NCBI GenBank assembly: GCA_040756735.1
Contig: JBFLYC010000035.1
Span: 1 to 35,931 of the forward strand
Length of the DNA: 35,931 nt
Source of the DNA: JBFLYC01 sp040756735
Lineage (GTDB): Bacteria; Bacillota; DSM-16504; Desulfitibacterales; Desulfitibacteraceae
Reading direction: 5' to 3'
The notes beneath the pieces were generated by a model. It made no database searches. It saw nothing but the letters and a program-made list of their open reading frames with translations, and was not told the origin of the DNA. Numbering within the stretch: position 1 is the first letter of the stretch; every line of letters starts with the position of its first letter. Positions 1 to 6,820 of the stretch are shown here, one piece after another. Made by a program: the position numbers and the translations under genes.

Positions 1-265
1 AGAAGTAAATCAAATCCCATGTACCTTTTCTTGAGTGCCTTATTTCAAACCATGCTTCTGGTGAGCCTGTTGCAATACTTAATCTACCTATCTTCCACGT
101 AACATCACTACCAACAAAATGCGAACCAAATGTTATTGTAGCACCTGTGCCTCTTACTTTTGAGCCTCTGTTAATCGTTACAGTCGGGAGTCTTTCGTCT
201 ACGAAATTAGGAGTCATTTTGCTCGGGTCGAAAACTTTTCCCCTGATAATTGTTTCTCCAACCAT
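1..265 (-). CDS. Probable virion protein, C-terminus outside window
   Basis: Open from an ATG at 265 to the left edge with no stop (88 codons visible), starting MVGETIIRGKVFDPSKM and continuing with short beta-strand-like stretches rich in T, G and aromatic residues. The upstream GGAAGGTGG lies at the end of the preceding gene, whose TAG is one base away, so the two are translationally coupled. I do not recognise a family. Position at the end of a likely structural operon and the beta-rich composition suggest a virion component; that is inference. Confidence 0.75.
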   Translation of the reverse strand, partial: MVGETIIRGKVFDPSKMTPNFVDERLPTVTINRGSKVRGTGATITFGSHFVGSDVTWKIGRLSIATGSPEAWFEIRHSRKGTWDLIYF

Positions 266-266
266 A

Positions 267-836
267 CTAATCCACCTTCCTCGTTGTAATGGGAATGCTC
301 GGAATCTCTTTCTTCTCAAGCTTTGCTAACAAAGCCTCATCGTAAATCTTTTCAGCTTTTATCTCTGCTGCTAAAATCCTGACTTTTGGTTTTTTTGCTT
401 CTGTTGCCATATTTTTTGGTTCAATACCAAAATATCTATCACGTGTCACCCAAAGCTCAAATTCAGGATTGTCAAAAGGGCTTCTCTCATAGTCTATGTA
501 TGCAGTTTCATCCTCATCTATATCCTCAATCTTCTCGTGCCATTTCAACATTTTCTCGGTATAGGGATGCCAGATATAATAGTAACCCTCAGGCGCTACA
601 CCTATAAAACACTGATGAAAATATCTGTAAATCACTTTGTTGTTATCAACAACATCTTTATGTGGATTCAAATCCTCAAAATTATGCACGGTTGCTTTTG
701 TTTTTGCTGCTGTGGATGGAAACGTGTAAGTATAAATCAAAGGTTTCTCTATTTCAGAGACGTAATAGTAATCCCACTTTTTTGCCTCTTCGTCCCATAT
801 TCTAAAATAATATCCTCTTGTTATGAACTCTACCAT
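267..836 (-). CDS. Hypothetical protein, probable virion component
   Basis: A 189-residue protein, very rich in Tyr and Trp in its first 130 residues (GYYFRIWDEEAKKWDYYYV, EGYYYIWHPY), followed by a Lys/Glu/Ala-rich tail (from about residue 145) that is probably helical. No signal peptide or membrane segment. The start is fixed by GAGGTGG five bases before the ATG. It sits in the same-direction run 2309 to 1 behind the capsid candidate. Family not recognised; a structural role is inferred from context only. Confidence 0.8.
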   Translation of the reverse strand: MVEFITRGYYFRIWDEEAKKWDYYYVSEIEKPLIYTYTFPSTAAKTKATVHNFEDLNPHKDVVDNNKVIYRYFHQCFIGVAPEGYYYIWHPYTEKMLKWHEKIEDIDEDETAYIDYERSPFDNPEFELWVTRDRYFGIEPKNMATEAKKPKVRILAAEIKAEKIYDEALLAKLEKKEIPSIPITTRKVD

Positions 837-889
837 GTTTTTCCACCTCGCTACTTTTTTTTTCCGAGCTTAGTGGAAAGTAGAGAACT

Positions 890-1183
890 CTACTCTCCTA
901 TTGCTCTATAATAGAGGTAATAACTTCCAACTGCTTCTACTGATGGTCCTGCGGTTGCAGTGTTTGTAAGTAGGACTGTGAAAAAGTTGTCCATCATACC
1001 TTCACTGCCTACGCTCCCTGCTGCTATTCTGTGCAACGCTTTCGGAATTAGCTGCACTGCTCTTACACATTTCAGTTCAACATCTTTTGCCCTAATCTTT
1101 TTGCCACTGAATGCGTATATGTATCCTTCTGTCTCACTCAGTTCCTTTTCAAATTTGCGTTTCAGCAATACTTCGTGTGGCAT
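890..1183 (-). CDS. Hypothetical small protein in structural operon
   Basis: 97 residues with a charged N-terminus (PHEVLLKRKFEKELSE) and a C-terminal half of small and aromatic residues (AAGSVGSEG, TNTATAGPSVEAVGSYYLYY) that reads like a beta-sandwich. GGAGGGA precedes the ATG. A short perfect inverted repeat (AGTAGAG, two-base loop, CTCTACT, 879-894) overlaps its stop codon. Not recognised. It follows the capsid candidate after a terminator-like hairpin, so it may be expressed at a lower level; a minor virion protein is a guess. Confidence 0.75.
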   Translation of the reverse strand: MPHEVLLKRKFEKELSETEGYIYAFSGKKIRAKDVELKCVRAVQLIPKALHRIAAGSVGSEGMMDNFFTVLLTNTATAGPSVEAVGSYYLYYRAIGE

Positions 1184-1202
1184 TCAATCCCTCCAATTAA
1201 AA

Positions 1203-1237
1203 GGAATAAAATAATACCCTTCAGTAGTCGGGTATTA
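1203..1237 (-). terminator. Hairpin plus U-tract after the capsid candidate
   Basis: On the minus strand TAATACCC and GGGTATTA (1230-1237 and 1212-1219) form a perfect 8-bp stem with a 10-base loop that contains the stop codon of the 1221-1802 gene. A TTTTATTCC tract follows directly. This looks like an intrinsic or partial terminator, which could raise the transcript level of the upstream genes relative to those nearer the left edge. Confidence 0.55.
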
Positions 1238-1802
1238 CATCATCCTTCTTCTTGAACAATGTCAGTCCTTTCAAAGGAACAATCCTTTGGTAACCAGTAG
1301 CCTCAAAGTAGCCTCTGAACCTGTAGCCAGTTTTCTCTGATATGACTATGCCTTCTTTGAATATCACTGCAGGATTCACCAAACCTTGCATCTCTTCCAA
1401 GTTCAGTCTTGGGAACTTCACATCACTGATTTCAAATCTAAAGTCTGCAACGTTCATCACTGGTGATAAGAACGCTATTCCTGGTATAGCAAGAACAATA
1501 TCTTCGTCTGATTTGTTCCCACCGTCATACCAAATATCATTCCACCCAGTGCTTGCAAAGCTCTGTCGGAATGTGTTACCCAGTCTTGAACCTGCTCTGT
1601 TTCTCAAGAACTTGGGTAGCAGTGTTGTTTCGCCAAATTCACCATCTTTGGGAAACAGACTCTTAGATGCTTTGTATCCTGCCCAGATTGACTCTGCTTT
1701 TTTTCTCGCTGCATCGTAGCAGTCTAATACTGCTTTCTCAAATTCTGGGTACTCTGCTTTTATCTTCCCTACTTCTACAATAACATATTCAGTTTCGGTC
1801 AT
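1221..1802 (-). CDS. Candidate major virion protein
   Basis: 193 residues starting MTETEYVIVEV. A GTG nine bases upstream also opens the frame, but it lies inside the AGAGGTG ribosome binding site, so the ATG at 1802 is preferred. The N-terminal third is helical with conserved-looking Trp and Tyr; the C-terminal half looks beta-rich (IPGIAFLSPV, FRFEISDVKFPRL, GYRFRGYFEATGYQRIVPL). There is no membrane segment. Medium size, position just downstream of a promoter and a hairpin terminator right behind it suggest high expression. Calling it a capsid protein is inference; I recognise no family. Confidence 0.8.
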   Translation of the reverse strand: MTETEYVIVEVGKIKAEYPEFEKAVLDCYDAARKKAESIWAGYKASKSLFPKDGEFGETTLLPKFLRNRAGSRLGNTFRQSFASTGWNDIWYDGGNKSDEDIVLAIPGIAFLSPVMNVADFRFEISDVKFPRLNLEEMQGLVNPAVIFKEGIVISEKTGYRFRGYFEATGYQRIVPLKGLTLFKKKDDVIPDY

Positions 1803-1814
1803 ATTTTTCACCTC

Positions 1815-2309
1815 TCAAATAAGTCCTGCAATTCTTCTTGGTACTGGTACATATACTCTTTCAACCTCTTGTCCCTTACTTGTTACTATTGGCCTTACTA
1901 TTGGTGTTGGTAATGCTGGTGGCAATAATGGGACTCTCCTAATCAATCTGTATCCTAATCTTTCGGCTGGTGTTACAACGCCAGTTGATGTTCTTCCTGC
2001 CTGCTCAATACCATAGCTAATCGCATCTGCTAACGCCCCACCTATACCACCAATAGCCATACCTACCCCGAAAGAGCCTATCGCCCCTGGCTGTCCCCCT
2101 AAAAAAGCACCTACACCACCAAGTGCTATTTTAGAGATGACCTTCACAGCAGTTCGCTTGCCAACATCGGTATCTGGAATTGGTATCATTCCAGAAATTA
2201 CACCGCCCAATGCATCTCCACCGACAAGTGCTACTGTACCACCTATGCCTGCCGCCAGCACAGGTGTAGTCACTAAATCTTTAATTCCAACTATTCTTAC
2301 TTCTGCCAA
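1815..2309 (-). CDS. Glycine-rich hydrophobic membrane protein, probable virion protein
   Basis: 164 residues. From about residue 10 to 105 it is Gly/Ala/Ile/Val-rich (TPVLAAGIGGTVALVGGDAL, GGVGAFLGGQPGAIGSFGVG), consistent with two or three tightly packed helices, then a proline-rich basic tail. The start is TTG, chosen because AAGGAGGA stands seven bases upstream. It ends 13 bases before the capsid candidate and is probably the first gene of that transcript. Such glycine-rich proteins are common in virion membranes, but the role here is inferred. Confidence 0.8.
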   Translation of the reverse strand: MAEVRIVGIKDLVTTPVLAAGIGGTVALVGGDALGGVISGMIPIPDTDVGKRTAVKVISKIALGGVGAFLGGQPGAIGSFGVGMAIGGIGGALADAISYGIEQAGRTSTGVVTPAERLGYRLIRRVPLLPPALPTPIVRPIVTSKGQEVERVYVPVPRRIAGLI

Positions 2310-2349
2310 ATTTATTCCTCCTTATATAATTAGAGTAATAGCTGTTATG

Positions 2350-2358
2350 TTATAAAAA
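2350..2358 (-). promoter_or_regulatory. TATA-like box for the left structural operon
   Basis: The minus strand reads TTTTTATAAC about 45 bases upstream of the TTG start at 2309. A transcript starting about 25 bases downstream would leave a short leader with the GGAGGA site. The 65-base gap between the two genes holds nothing else obvious. Confidence 0.5.
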
Positions 2359-2374
2359 TTTTTACTAACAAAAG

Positions 2375-2716
2375 TTATCTATCAAACAAAAAATCTTTAA
2401 AATCTTTGAGTTGTTTAAGTACCCAATTCAATTCATTAATCGCCAAGCCCTTACATAGATCAGGTCTTTGTTCTATTATCCAATCAATCACTTTATCGTC
2501 TGAAATCAGTTCGTAAGCTTCTTGGAATTCACTTGCAATAGCTTGGCCAATTAAGAGTTTTTCTTTTGTATGTGGGTGCTGTAGTGCAATTTTCAACAGG
2601 TTTTCATTTTTTTCTACTGCCAGCTTTAGGTCTCCCGCTGTGAATGGTCTCAGAGCTTTTAGAATTTCCCTCTTTGCTATTCCCAACGCTATTGCTTTCT
2701 TCAGTTCCTTCCACAT
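2375..2716 (-). CDS. Hypothetical helical protein overlapping its upstream gene
   Basis: 113 residues, predicted mostly helical (MWKELKKAIALGIAKREILK, then AVEKNENLLKIALQHPHTKE). No recognisable motif or membrane segment. Its first 113 bases overlap, in the +1 frame, the end of the 2604-4082 gene; the ATG lies in GGAGAAGAAGTCATG. The overlapped part of the upstream product is a low-complexity Ser/Asn/Gly/Lys tail, so this frame looks like the older one. A separate gene is most likely; a +1 frameshift fusion is possible. Confidence 0.7.
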   Translation of the reverse strand: MWKELKKAIALGIAKREILKALRPFTAGDLKLAVEKNENLLKIALQHPHTKEKLLIGQAIASEFQEAYELISDDKVIDWIIEQRPDLCKGLAINELNWVLKQLKDFKDFLFDR

Positions 2717-4082
2717 GACTTCTTCTCCACTCTTCTATTTTTTCAATATCTTCTTTTGTATATTCCCCAGTTGGTTCTTTAGGTGGTTCCTGTGAGGGTG
2801 GACTGAAAAGTAAATTGCCTTTTTCATCATAAATATTCCCCTGCGCATCTTGATAGTAATTTATTCCACTTTGTGTTTGCTGTGCTGGTGGCTGATATGG
2901 TCCGCCGTGCCTAACAGCCTGCATTTTTTCAAGAATTGGGGGGACTTTCTCAACTATTGGTTTAACTACCTCAGAAACAATACTTTTGTAAAAGTCTCTG
3001 GTATCTGACTGTTTTTGATATTCAAACTGCTGTTGCCATCGATTGTTTTCTGCCCTAAGTTTTTCAAGTGCAATTTCTTTATCAACACTGTCTGTTGTTC
3101 CAACCATTCCTAAGCTCTTACCTAATTCAATATTTTGCCTTATTTCTGCAATTTGCTCAGCGGGGGTTCTTATTTGTGATTGCAGTTTCTCAAACTTATC
3201 ATTCCACCGTTCCTGTTCCATACTTCGTATTTCATCTCTTGTTTCCTTATATTCAAGTCTTGCTTTTTCCAATTCGGTTTCTGCTTTTTTTAACTGCAAT
3301 TCTAAATATTGGATATATTCTGATTTGCCACCACTTCCACCTTTATCTTCGGGTTTGAGTATCTTAACAAGTGGCACTATAACTTTTTCGTAAAATGCTG
3401 ATGGGTCATTTGGATTGTATGTGTATTCTTCTATAATAGGATTGCCGTTAGCATCTTTTATCAGTTCGCCTTTATCATCTCTAAGTGCCCTTCTATAAAT
3501 GGCTGGCATACCGTAGCTTTGCATCGGATAACTCAAAGGGAGCTCGCCTTTTATTCTCTTTTCAAGCTCTTGAGATTTAGCAATAGCAGCAAGCCTTTTC
3601 GCTTTAAGTTCCTCTATTTTCGTTGCTATCTGTTCATCAAGCAGCGCTTCTTCTTCTTTCTTTGACATTTCGTCTAACATTTTTTTCTTTCTTTCAACAG
3701 AGGATAGTTTATCTTCTTTCGCTTCTTCACTTGTCTCTTCCTCTTCTTCTTCATCATCTTCTTCTTTGCCCATTCTATCTATTAATTTACTAAGGTGTTT
3801 TGGTATTACAAGGTCGTTCATATCTGCCCATGTGGTTATAACTGCAGTTCTTAGATGTGGTTTAATCCCTACTCTTGTAAGGATTTTATATATTCTTTTT
3901 AAATCATATATGTCGCCTGCAAATACTGATTTTATTATGTTCTCTGCATTTATTTTTATGCCACTGCTTTTCAGCACTTCTTCAAAGCTTTTTTCTTCTT
4001 CTGTTTTTTCTTCATCAGCCATTTTTCCACCTTTCTCTCCATTTTCTTTCTTTCCATCACCATGAGACTGTTTTGAAAACAT
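2604..4082 (-). CDS. Long acidic coiled-coil protein (scaffold or internal virion protein candidate)
   Basis: 492 residues. After a Lys/Glu-rich N-terminus, a helical domain (about 30-105) is followed by an acidic run (DDEEEEEETSEEAKED), coiled coil (about 125-190), a Pro/Tyr-rich segment (PLSYPMQSYGMPAIYRR), a second coiled coil (about 270-385), a Gln/Pro linker with NYYQDAQGNIYDEKGN, and a low-complexity basic tail. Two starts have ribosome binding sites: ATG 4082 (CAGGTG) and ATG 4022 (AAGGTGG, four bases before MADEEK). No enzymatic motif. It lies just ahead of the capsid block, where a scaffold would be expected; that is inference. Confidence 0.85.
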   Translation of the reverse strand: MFSKQSHGDGKKENGEKGGKMADEEKTEEEKSFEEVLKSSGIKINAENIIKSVFAGDIYDLKRIYKILTRVGIKPHLRTAVITTWADMNDLVIPKHLSKLIDRMGKEEDDEEEEEETSEEAKEDKLSSVERKKKMLDEMSKKEEEALLDEQIATKIEELKAKRLAAIAKSQELEKRIKGELPLSYPMQSYGMPAIYRRALRDDKGELIKDANGNPIIEEYTYNPNDPSAFYEKVIVPLVKILKPEDKGGSGGKSEYIQYLELQLKKAETELEKARLEYKETRDEIRSMEQERWNDKFEKLQSQIRTPAEQIAEIRQNIELGKSLGMVGTTDSVDKEIALEKLRAENNRWQQQFEYQKQSDTRDFYKSIVSEVVKPIVEKVPPILEKMQAVRHGGPYQPPAQQTQSGINYYQDAQGNIYDEKGNLLFSPPSQEPPKEPTGEYTKEDIEKIEEWRRSHVEGTEESNSVGNSKEGNSKSSETIHSGRPKAGSRKK

Positions 4083-4086
4083 TAAT

Positions 4087-4383
4087 TCACCTGTTTTTTC
4101 TACCTTTCAAACTGATTTTTTTATCTTTTATTAATTTTTCAACCAATTTTTTCGCATCATCAATATTATTTCTTATGCTATTAACATTATCTTTTACTAG
4201 CTCTATGCAGAAGCGCATTAATGTGTCCCATCTATCATTGGGTATTATACCCCATTCTATCAGTTTTTTAGATAGTTCCCTATATTCAACATTATCCTCA
4301 TCACTAACAAAAAGCTTATATGTGTACACTAAAACTCGTATTGTCATTCTTAAATATAAAACTTTCTTATTAATATTGGACAA
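4087..4383 (-). CDS. Hypothetical small helical protein
   Basis: 98 residues if started at TTG 4383, 86 if at ATG 4347 (MTIRVLVYTYKLF). Neither has a clear ribosome binding site; a TATA-like stretch about 26 bases before 4347 would allow a leaderless transcript. Predicted helical, with a basic end (KLIKDKKISLKGRKNR). It ends four bases before the coiled-coil gene. Not recognised. The 127 bases upstream (4384-4510) are AT-rich with a TATA-like GAATATAATT on the minus strand near 4425 and no gene. Confidence 0.6.
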   Translation of the reverse strand: MSNINKKVLYLRMTIRVLVYTYKLFVSDEDNVEYRELSKKLIEWGIIPNDRWDTLMRFCIELVKDNVNSIRNNIDDAKKLVEKLIKDKKISLKGRKNR

Positions 4384-4510
4384 ATACTGCTATTAATAAT
4401 AATAAGTTTGCTCAAAGAAAAAATTATATTCTCACATTACTTTAATTATAAAGACGTTGATACTTTTTCCCCCTCTTCTCCCACTGTGCCTTACTTAAAC
4501 GATAGAACAA

Positions 4511-4771
4511 TCACCCTTCCATCTCTTTCAACATCTTCTTGATTTCCTCATCAGTATATCCTTTTTCTTTCGCCACTTCAATGTTCGCCTCATCTATTGC
4601 TTTCCCCAATTTTTCAACATCAAATTTTTTTTCTAATAAATCGTTCATTTCCCGTTCTGTAATCTCACCTTTCTTGAACTTCTCTATTATTTCTTCACAC
4701 ATACCAGTCTCATCAACTTTTTTACAAGCTCTTTTTAAAATTTCACAAGCTGTGCAACTCTCCTCTTGCAT
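4511..4771 (-). CDS. Small cysteine-pair helical protein
   Basis: 86 residues with four cysteines near the N-terminus (CTAC at 6-9, then C16 and C25) followed by Lys/Glu-rich helices resembling a short helix-turn-helix or EF-hand-like repeat (FKKGEITEREMNDLLEKKFD). AAGGAGATAGG precedes the ATG, inside the last 29 bases of the upstream gene. It belongs to the run of cysteine-paired small proteins at 4.5-6.6 kb. Function unknown; metal binding or disulfides are both possible. Confidence 0.75.
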   Translation of the reverse strand: MQEESCTACEILKRACKKVDETGMCEEIIEKFKKGEITEREMNDLLEKKFDVEKLGKAIDEANIEVAKEKGYTDEEIKKMLKEMEG

Positions 4772-4985
4772 GTTTACCTATCTCCTTATGATAAATCTCA
4801 AATTCTTCAGGATGTTTTTCTGCCCATTTTTTAACCTCGGGTATTGTTTCTTTCATTTCTTTTTCTACACACTTTGCTCTCTTTGTTATGCCTTTTTCAA
4901 CACCAGTTATGCCTCTACACCTTTCTGATGCTTTTTTGAAAGCAATTATTATCTTTGTCTGTTCTTTCGTTGGTAATTCAGTCAT
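4743..4985 (-). CDS. Small protein of the TGVEKG[IV]TKR cysteine family
   Basis: 80 residues from ATG 4985 (MTELPTKEQ). The frame is open further upstream, but GGGGA sits nine bases before this ATG, which falls four bases after the stop of the upstream gene. The core AFKKASERCRGITGVEKGIT followed by KRAKC matches the plus-strand gene at 5569 almost residue for residue, and a weaker copy lies in the 6125 gene. Two cysteines bracket the TGVEKGITKRA motif. Helical, no membrane segment; function unknown. Confidence 0.8.
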   Translation of the reverse strand: MTELPTKEQTKIIIAFKKASERCRGITGVEKGITKRAKCVEKEMKETIPEVKKWAEKHPEEFEIYHKEIGKHARGELHSL

Positions 4986-4989
4986 ACAA

Positions 4990-5298
4990 TCATTTCCCCA
5001 AACATTTGAGTATGCAATTTTCAAGTGCTTTTTTCCTTTTTGGTTTTGAACTTTCCTCTTCAACAACTTCTTCCTTTACAGGTATGCTCACTTCTTCAAA
5101 ACTACCATCTGGTTTAGCAATACCAATAATAGCCTCTTCTTCACCAAATAATCTAATGACTGTATGTTCTGAACCGCTTTTCTTTGCCAAAATCAAAGCC
5201 TTCTCTATAGCCCCTTTTTCAGAAAGATATTCTACGCACTCATCTTTTGAGCATACCCTGAAGATTTCTTTACCTTCAAACCCAGTAAAAACAGGCAT
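4990..5298 (-). CDS. Hypothetical acidic small protein with C-terminal cysteine pair
   Basis: 102 residues from ATG 5298 (MPVFTGFEGKEIFRV). A TTG 21 codons upstream would overlap the RHH gene and has no support. The first 60 residues form a possible alpha/beta fold with two cysteines (VCSKDECVEYL), then an acidic linker and a basic tail ending CILKCLGK. There is no ribosome binding site; an AT-rich ATAAATAG about 27 bases upstream may be the TATA box of a leaderless transcript. Not recognised. Confidence 0.65.
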   Translation of the reverse strand: MPVFTGFEGKEIFRVCSKDECVEYLSEKGAIEKALILAKKSGSEHTVIRLFGEEEAIIGIAKPDGSFEEVSIPVKEEVVEEESSKPKRKKALENCILKCLGK

Positions 5299-5320
5299 AT
5301 TATATACATTGTTTTTTGAA

Positions 5321-5512
5321 CTATTTATTCTTTTGCCTCTCGTCAACCAAGGGTTTAACAAGTTTATACAAAGGTTGAGTTAATAGTAATTGGTATCCGT
5401 AAATCATACGTCTGATTACTTCACTTCTATCAATATCATAAGTGCTCGCTATAAGATCTATGGTCTCTAAATAATCCTGTGGGATTCTGATACTAATTTT
5501 TTTCATCCGCAT
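5321..5512 (-). CDS. Ribbon-helix-helix transcriptional regulator
   Basis: 63 residues. MRMKKISIRIPQDYLETIDL gives the beta-strand and first helix, and DRSEVIRRMIYGYQLLL the second helix of a CopG/Arc-type RHH fold. These proteins bind DNA as dimers through the N-terminal strand. It faces the 5569 gene divergently across 56 bases, and a perfect palindrome overlaps its own start codon, so autorepression and control of the divergent gene are likely. ATG 5512 and ATG 5506 are both possible starts. Confidence 0.85.
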   Translation of the reverse strand: MRMKKISIRIPQDYLETIDLIASTYDIDRSEVIRRMIYGYQLLLTQPLYKLVKPLVDERQKNK

Positions 5513-5522
5513 TGTCCGACAA
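5512..5522. promoter_or_regulatory. Palindromic operator candidate TTGTCCGACAA
   Basis: TTGTC-C-GACAA is a perfect 5-bp dyad on the RHH start codon. A TATA-like TTTAATACTATAATAAC for the plus-strand gene lies at 5537-5553. Location and symmetry fit binding by the adjacent RHH dimer; the assignment is inference. Confidence 0.45.
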
Positions 5523-5568
5523 CAGAACTATATGTCTTTAATACTATAATAACTTTGAGGTGAAAAGG

Positions 5569-5814
5569 ATGACAGTAATAACAAAACCTTTTCCGATACA
5601 AATGGCAAGAAACCCTTGGAAGAGGGGTGGTGTCTACTTTAGAGGTAGGCTTGCTCCTTGGGTAGGTGCGCCTGAAAACCTGAGACCCAAGCAGAAGGCG
5701 GTGGTTACTGCTTTTATCGCTGCATCACCAGGCTGTATTGTAACCGGGGTTGAAAAGGGGGTAACAAAGAGAGCCCTTTGTATGGGAAAAGCTTTGAAAG
5801 GGAAGAAATACTGA
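5569..5814 (+). CDS. Small basic protein of the TGVEKG[IV]TKR cysteine family
   Basis: 81 residues, MTVITKPFPIQMARNPWKRG, with a basic N-terminal arm (NPWKRGGVYFRGRLAPW) followed by the family core: KQKAVVTAFIAASPGC, then TGVEKGVTKRALC. ATG 5569 is preferred over GTG 5560, which is part of the GAGGTG ribosome binding site. It is one of only three plus-strand genes. Its paralogue at 4743 lies on the other strand. The basic arm suggests nucleic-acid or virion binding, but no function is known to me. Confidence 0.8.
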   Translation: MTVITKPFPIQMARNPWKRGGVYFRGRLAPWVGAPENLRPKQKAVVTAFIAASPGCIVTGVEKGVTKRALCMGKALKGKKY

Positions 5815-5818
5815 TAAA

Positions 5819-5866
5819 AGCACTAACAAAAGGAAAATGATTGTGCTCTTTTTTTTCTTTTTTTAA
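5819..5866 (+). terminator. Terminator of the plus-strand 5569 gene
   Basis: AGCAC (5819-5823) and GTGCT (5843-5847) can pair across a 19-base loop and are followed by CTTTTTTTTTTC and a second T tract. It lies just after the stop codon, before the convergent gene ending at 5906. Confidence 0.6.
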
Positions 5867-5905
5867 TTCTCTAATTTGTTTTTCGTTTATTCCAATTGTT
5901 ATTTT

Positions 5906-6121
5906 TTACGTTTGTCTCTTATGTTTCTTCCATTCCTCTATGCAACTGGAGAAACTTTTACCAGTACCCTTCAAACAACTGCTCATGTGCTGCTGATACT
6001 GAGAGCTCTTCCGCTTGCCACAAGTTGGAATTGAATCAATGAGAGCTAAAAGTTTTTCGTCGTCACCTATAAGCGATAATATCTTTTGTTTTGTTTCTTC
6101 TGATAAACATTCTTTCATCAT
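5906..6121 (-). CDS. Small cysteine-rich helical protein
   Basis: 71 residues, MMKECLSEETKQKILSLIGD. Four cysteines lie in the order C5, C34, then C49 and C60 in MSSCLKGTGKSFSSCIEEW, and the tail is basic. The ATG follows the preceding gene's TGA by three bases with only a weak GAG upstream, so coupling is likely. The spacing of cysteines between amphipathic helices recalls its neighbours. Function unknown. Confidence 0.7.
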   Translation of the reverse strand: MMKECLSEETKQKILSLIGDDEKLLALIDSIPTCGKRKSSQYQQHMSSCLKGTGKSFSSCIEEWKKHKRQT

Positions 6122-6124
6122 AAC

Positions 6125-6550
6125 TCATAATTCAATAGACCTCTTTTTTGCTTCTCTACCCATACATTCCAGCCAAGGTGTCAGACGCTCACCTTTGGGA
6201 TACTTTTCAATCTCTGCTTTACATACTTTGACTGCTTCCCTGAACTTTGCTACACGTTTGCTGATACCTTCTTCTACTATTACCTTTGATGGACAATAAA
6301 GCTTTTCTTGTGCATCAGTTAGTCCGCCAATTATCCCTCTTGAGAAACAGAGCATTTGTTCTGGCTTCTCTGGTGTAGGGATTGGGTAGCACTTACATGG
6401 TGTAGCCTTGGCTAATCCTTCATCTACTACTATGCCTGGTGAACCTTGCACCTCTACAATATGATGGATTGATGTTGCACCTAACATATGTTCCTCTATG
6501 ATTTTTCTTATTTTTTCCAAAACTTCTGTACACTCAACCTCTTCTGCCAT
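6125..6550 (-). CDS. Cysteine-rich protein with a diverged VVEEGISKR motif
   Basis: 141 residues. Helical N-terminus (CTEVLEKIRKIIEEHM), a middle part with PCKCYPIPTPEKPEQMLC, then CPSKVIVEEGISKRVAKF followed by AVKVC and ending LECMGREAKKR. The VEEGISKR segment aligns with VEKGITKR of the two shorter family members, and an EGLAK segment earlier (VVDEGLAKATPC) may be a second copy, so this may be a duplicated, longer member. No ribosome binding site; a TATA-like TAATATAAAAAC lies about 20 bases upstream, suggesting a leaderless or very short-leader transcript. Confidence 0.75.
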   Translation of the reverse strand: MAEEVECTEVLEKIRKIIEEHMLGATSIHHIVEVQGSPGIVVDEGLAKATPCKCYPIPTPEKPEQMLCFSRGIIGGLTDAQEKLYCPSKVIVEEGISKRVAKFREAVKVCKAEIEKYPKGERLTPWLECMGREAKKRSIEL

Positions 6551-6589
6551 GATTATGATATTGTTTTTATATTACTTAGATTTTTGCAC

Positions 6590-6820
6590 TCACTTTTTTG
6601 CTCTGCCCTTGCCCCTGCATATGTAAGTACCTCTGCCAAACATCTCTATTGTTGCCTGACCATTGTTTTCTCTCAGTTTTCTTTCAAATTCTATTCGTTT
6701 CATCAGTTCAATATGTTCTTTTCTCAACTTCTCTACCTGCTTGACTGTTAGCGAACCGTTCTCTATTGCCTTTGCCCATGTTTTTTCGTAGTGGGCGTTG
6801 TAGTATTTATTGCGTTTCAT
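6590..6820 (-). CDS. Small basic coiled protein
   Basis: 76 residues, MKRNKYYNAHYEKTWAKAIE, strongly basic, with one long amphipathic helix (about 20-50) and a Gly/Lys/Arg tail (FGRGTYICRGKGRAKK). GGAAGGTG precedes the ATG, inside the end of the upstream zinc-finger gene (14-base overlap). Probably nucleic-acid binding by composition. No family recognised. Confidence 0.7.
   Translation of the reverse strand: MKRNKYYNAHYEKTWAKAIENGSLTVKQVEKLRKEHIELMKRIEFERKLRENNGQATIEMFGRGTYICRGKGRAKK

Noticed and set aside
1221..1802. HK97-type or DJR capsid assignment
   Set aside because: The protein is too short for a double jelly roll and no portal, terminase or protease accompanies it; only a generic virion-protein candidate can be supported.
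3043..3393. Plus-strand frame of 116 codons inside the coiled-coil gene
   Set aside because: Ser/Leu/Phe-rich antisense shadow of Lys/Glu-rich codons, without ribosome binding site or motif; the same holds for the other long plus-strand frames outside 5.5-5.8 and 20.0-21.0 kb.
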